Below, piece by piece: positions 11,994 to 12,723 of a DNA stretch of 12,723 nucleotides. Under the pieces are notes generated by a model. That model had not been told where the DNA came from and did not search any database. It saw only the letters and a program-made list of their open reading frames with translations. Source of the stretch: JAMOAW01 sp039908535 (GTDB taxonomy: Bacteria; Pseudomonadota; Magnetococcia; Magnetococcales; JADFZT01); NCBI GenBank assembly GCA_039908535.1, contig JAMOAW010000096.1:1-12723 (forward strand), read 5' to 3'. Made by a program: the position numbers and the translations under genes. Positions within the stretch are counted from its first letter, which is position 1. Every line of letters begins with the position of its first letter.

Positions 11994-12723
11994 ATGAATA
12001 ATCATTCCATACTCTCAAAGTCAACCATGTTCTTGTCAATGCTATTCGGTCTGTATGCAAACGTCGGCTATGTATCTGACGCACAAGCGGCAACCCCATC
12101 TGTCCCGACATCTGTTTCTGCATCTGATGCGACATCTAAAACAAAAATCAGTATTACTTGGAAAGCGGTATCTGGTGCCACCAAATATAAAATCTATCGT
12201 GGTACCTCTTCCAGTTCTTCCTCTTCCACAAAAATGGGAGAAACGACAACCACTTCATATTCTGATACAGCTGCTGAGTATGGAGTCACCTATTATTACT
12301 GGGTAAAAGCCTGTAACAGCACTTCTTGTAGCGGTTACTCAAGTTCAAATAAGGGCTTAATACACCCGATTCCGTTTCTGCCGAGAATGGAACCTCTACA
12401 AGCAGTGTGCCCATCTCTTGGGATCCAGTACAGGGGGCTACGATATATACAATTTATCGTGGGAGTTCTTCCAGTTCCTCAACGGCGACCTTTCTGGCAG
12501 AAAGCAATATGACATCATTTAACGATTCCACTGCAGATCCTGGAACAGCCTATTATTATTTTGTTAAGGCGCGGATTTTCTGCTTCAAATGGAACCTCTA
12601 CGACTGAGGTCTCTATCAAATGGACGGCGGTTCCTGGAGCAACGCAATATAATATTTACCGTGGAACTTCTTCTAGCTCCTCTAATTCCTCATCTATTGG
12701 AACTTCAACAACAACGACATATA
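11994..12723 (+). pseudogene. Exported fibronectin type III repeat protein, two frameshifts, runs off window
   Basis: An AGGA 6 bp before the ATG at 11994 starts a protein with a 32-residue signal peptide (AQA/ATP). FN3 unit 1 has SITWKAVSGATKYKIYRG and VTYYYWVKACNSTSC. The frame of the start reads unrelated sequence after about 12357 and stops at 12512. Unit 2 (VSAENGTSTSSVPISWDP, IYRGSSSSSS, TAYYYFVKA) is in another frame from about 12359 to 12560. Unit 3 (SASNGTSTTEVSIKWTAV, YNIYRGTSSSSS) returns to the start frame at 12579 and is cut by the window edge. Unit starts are 260 and 202 bp apart, so a 1-bp loss plus a loss of about 59 bp equals 60 bp, a whole number of codons. It is either a true pseudogene or sequence error. 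The product would be an extracellular adhesin-like protein. Confidence 0.75.

Noticed and set aside
12350..12362. Programmed -1 frameshift in the FN3 gene
   Set aside because: The sequence at the shift (GGGCTTAAT) is not a proper slippery heptamer, and the second shift involves a loss of about 59 bp.

Overview
The window looks like a piece of a Gram-negative, probably proteobacterial, chromosome of moderate GC. The reasons are an Fe-type superoxide dismutase, a DUF3301 membrane protein, a Yej-type peptide ABC transporter, a multi-domain hybrid histidine kinase and Sec signal peptides ending in AQA. I cannot fix the genus from the sequence.

Region 1 (1-1790, + strand) is the right end of a prophage or phage remnant. 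It holds the C-terminus of a tail tape-measure protein carrying 28-residue repeats, a zinc M15-type endolysin and a small phage-type protein. Region 2 (1791-2460) has no protein gene. It holds a strong hairpin, a 24-bp perfect palindrome, a 61-62 bp tandem repeat array and a minus-strand tRNA-Thr(CGT) with its own promoter and terminator. The tRNA 3' end faces the phage genes, which fits integration at the tRNA, but no duplicated att sequence is visible here.

Region 3 (2467-5069, - strand) carries yejE and yejF, the inner-membrane permease and double ATPase of an oligopeptide importer, without yejA or yejB. YejE seems to lack its first membrane helix, so the transporter may be decaying. Divergent to it (5201-8023, +) is a 940-residue sensor kinase with the order TM-PAS-HisKA-HATPase-pseudo-receiver-receiver-HPt, a complete phosphorelay in one chain.

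Region 4 (8085-9674, - strand) is a compact cluster: sodB, an unrecognised 187-residue protein and a DUF3301 protein, closed by a clear intrinsic terminator. An AIM24/TIGR00266 protein (9827-10564, +) diverges from sodB across overlapping promoters.

Region 5 (about 10549-11230) is a recombination scar. It has the first 22 codons of a serine recombinase cut off against the AIM24 3' end, a recombination site of six related half-sites upstream of that start, and a broken tyrosine-integrase fragment. Region 6 (11354-12723, +) follows with two exported surface proteins: a C-type lectin with a tail-fibre-like C-terminal stalk, and a fibronectin-III repeat protein broken by two mutually compensating frameshifts and running off the window. 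Together regions 5 and 6 look like an adhesion cargo island beside dead mobile-element genes. I saw no CRISPR array, no intact insertion sequence and no complete new defence system.
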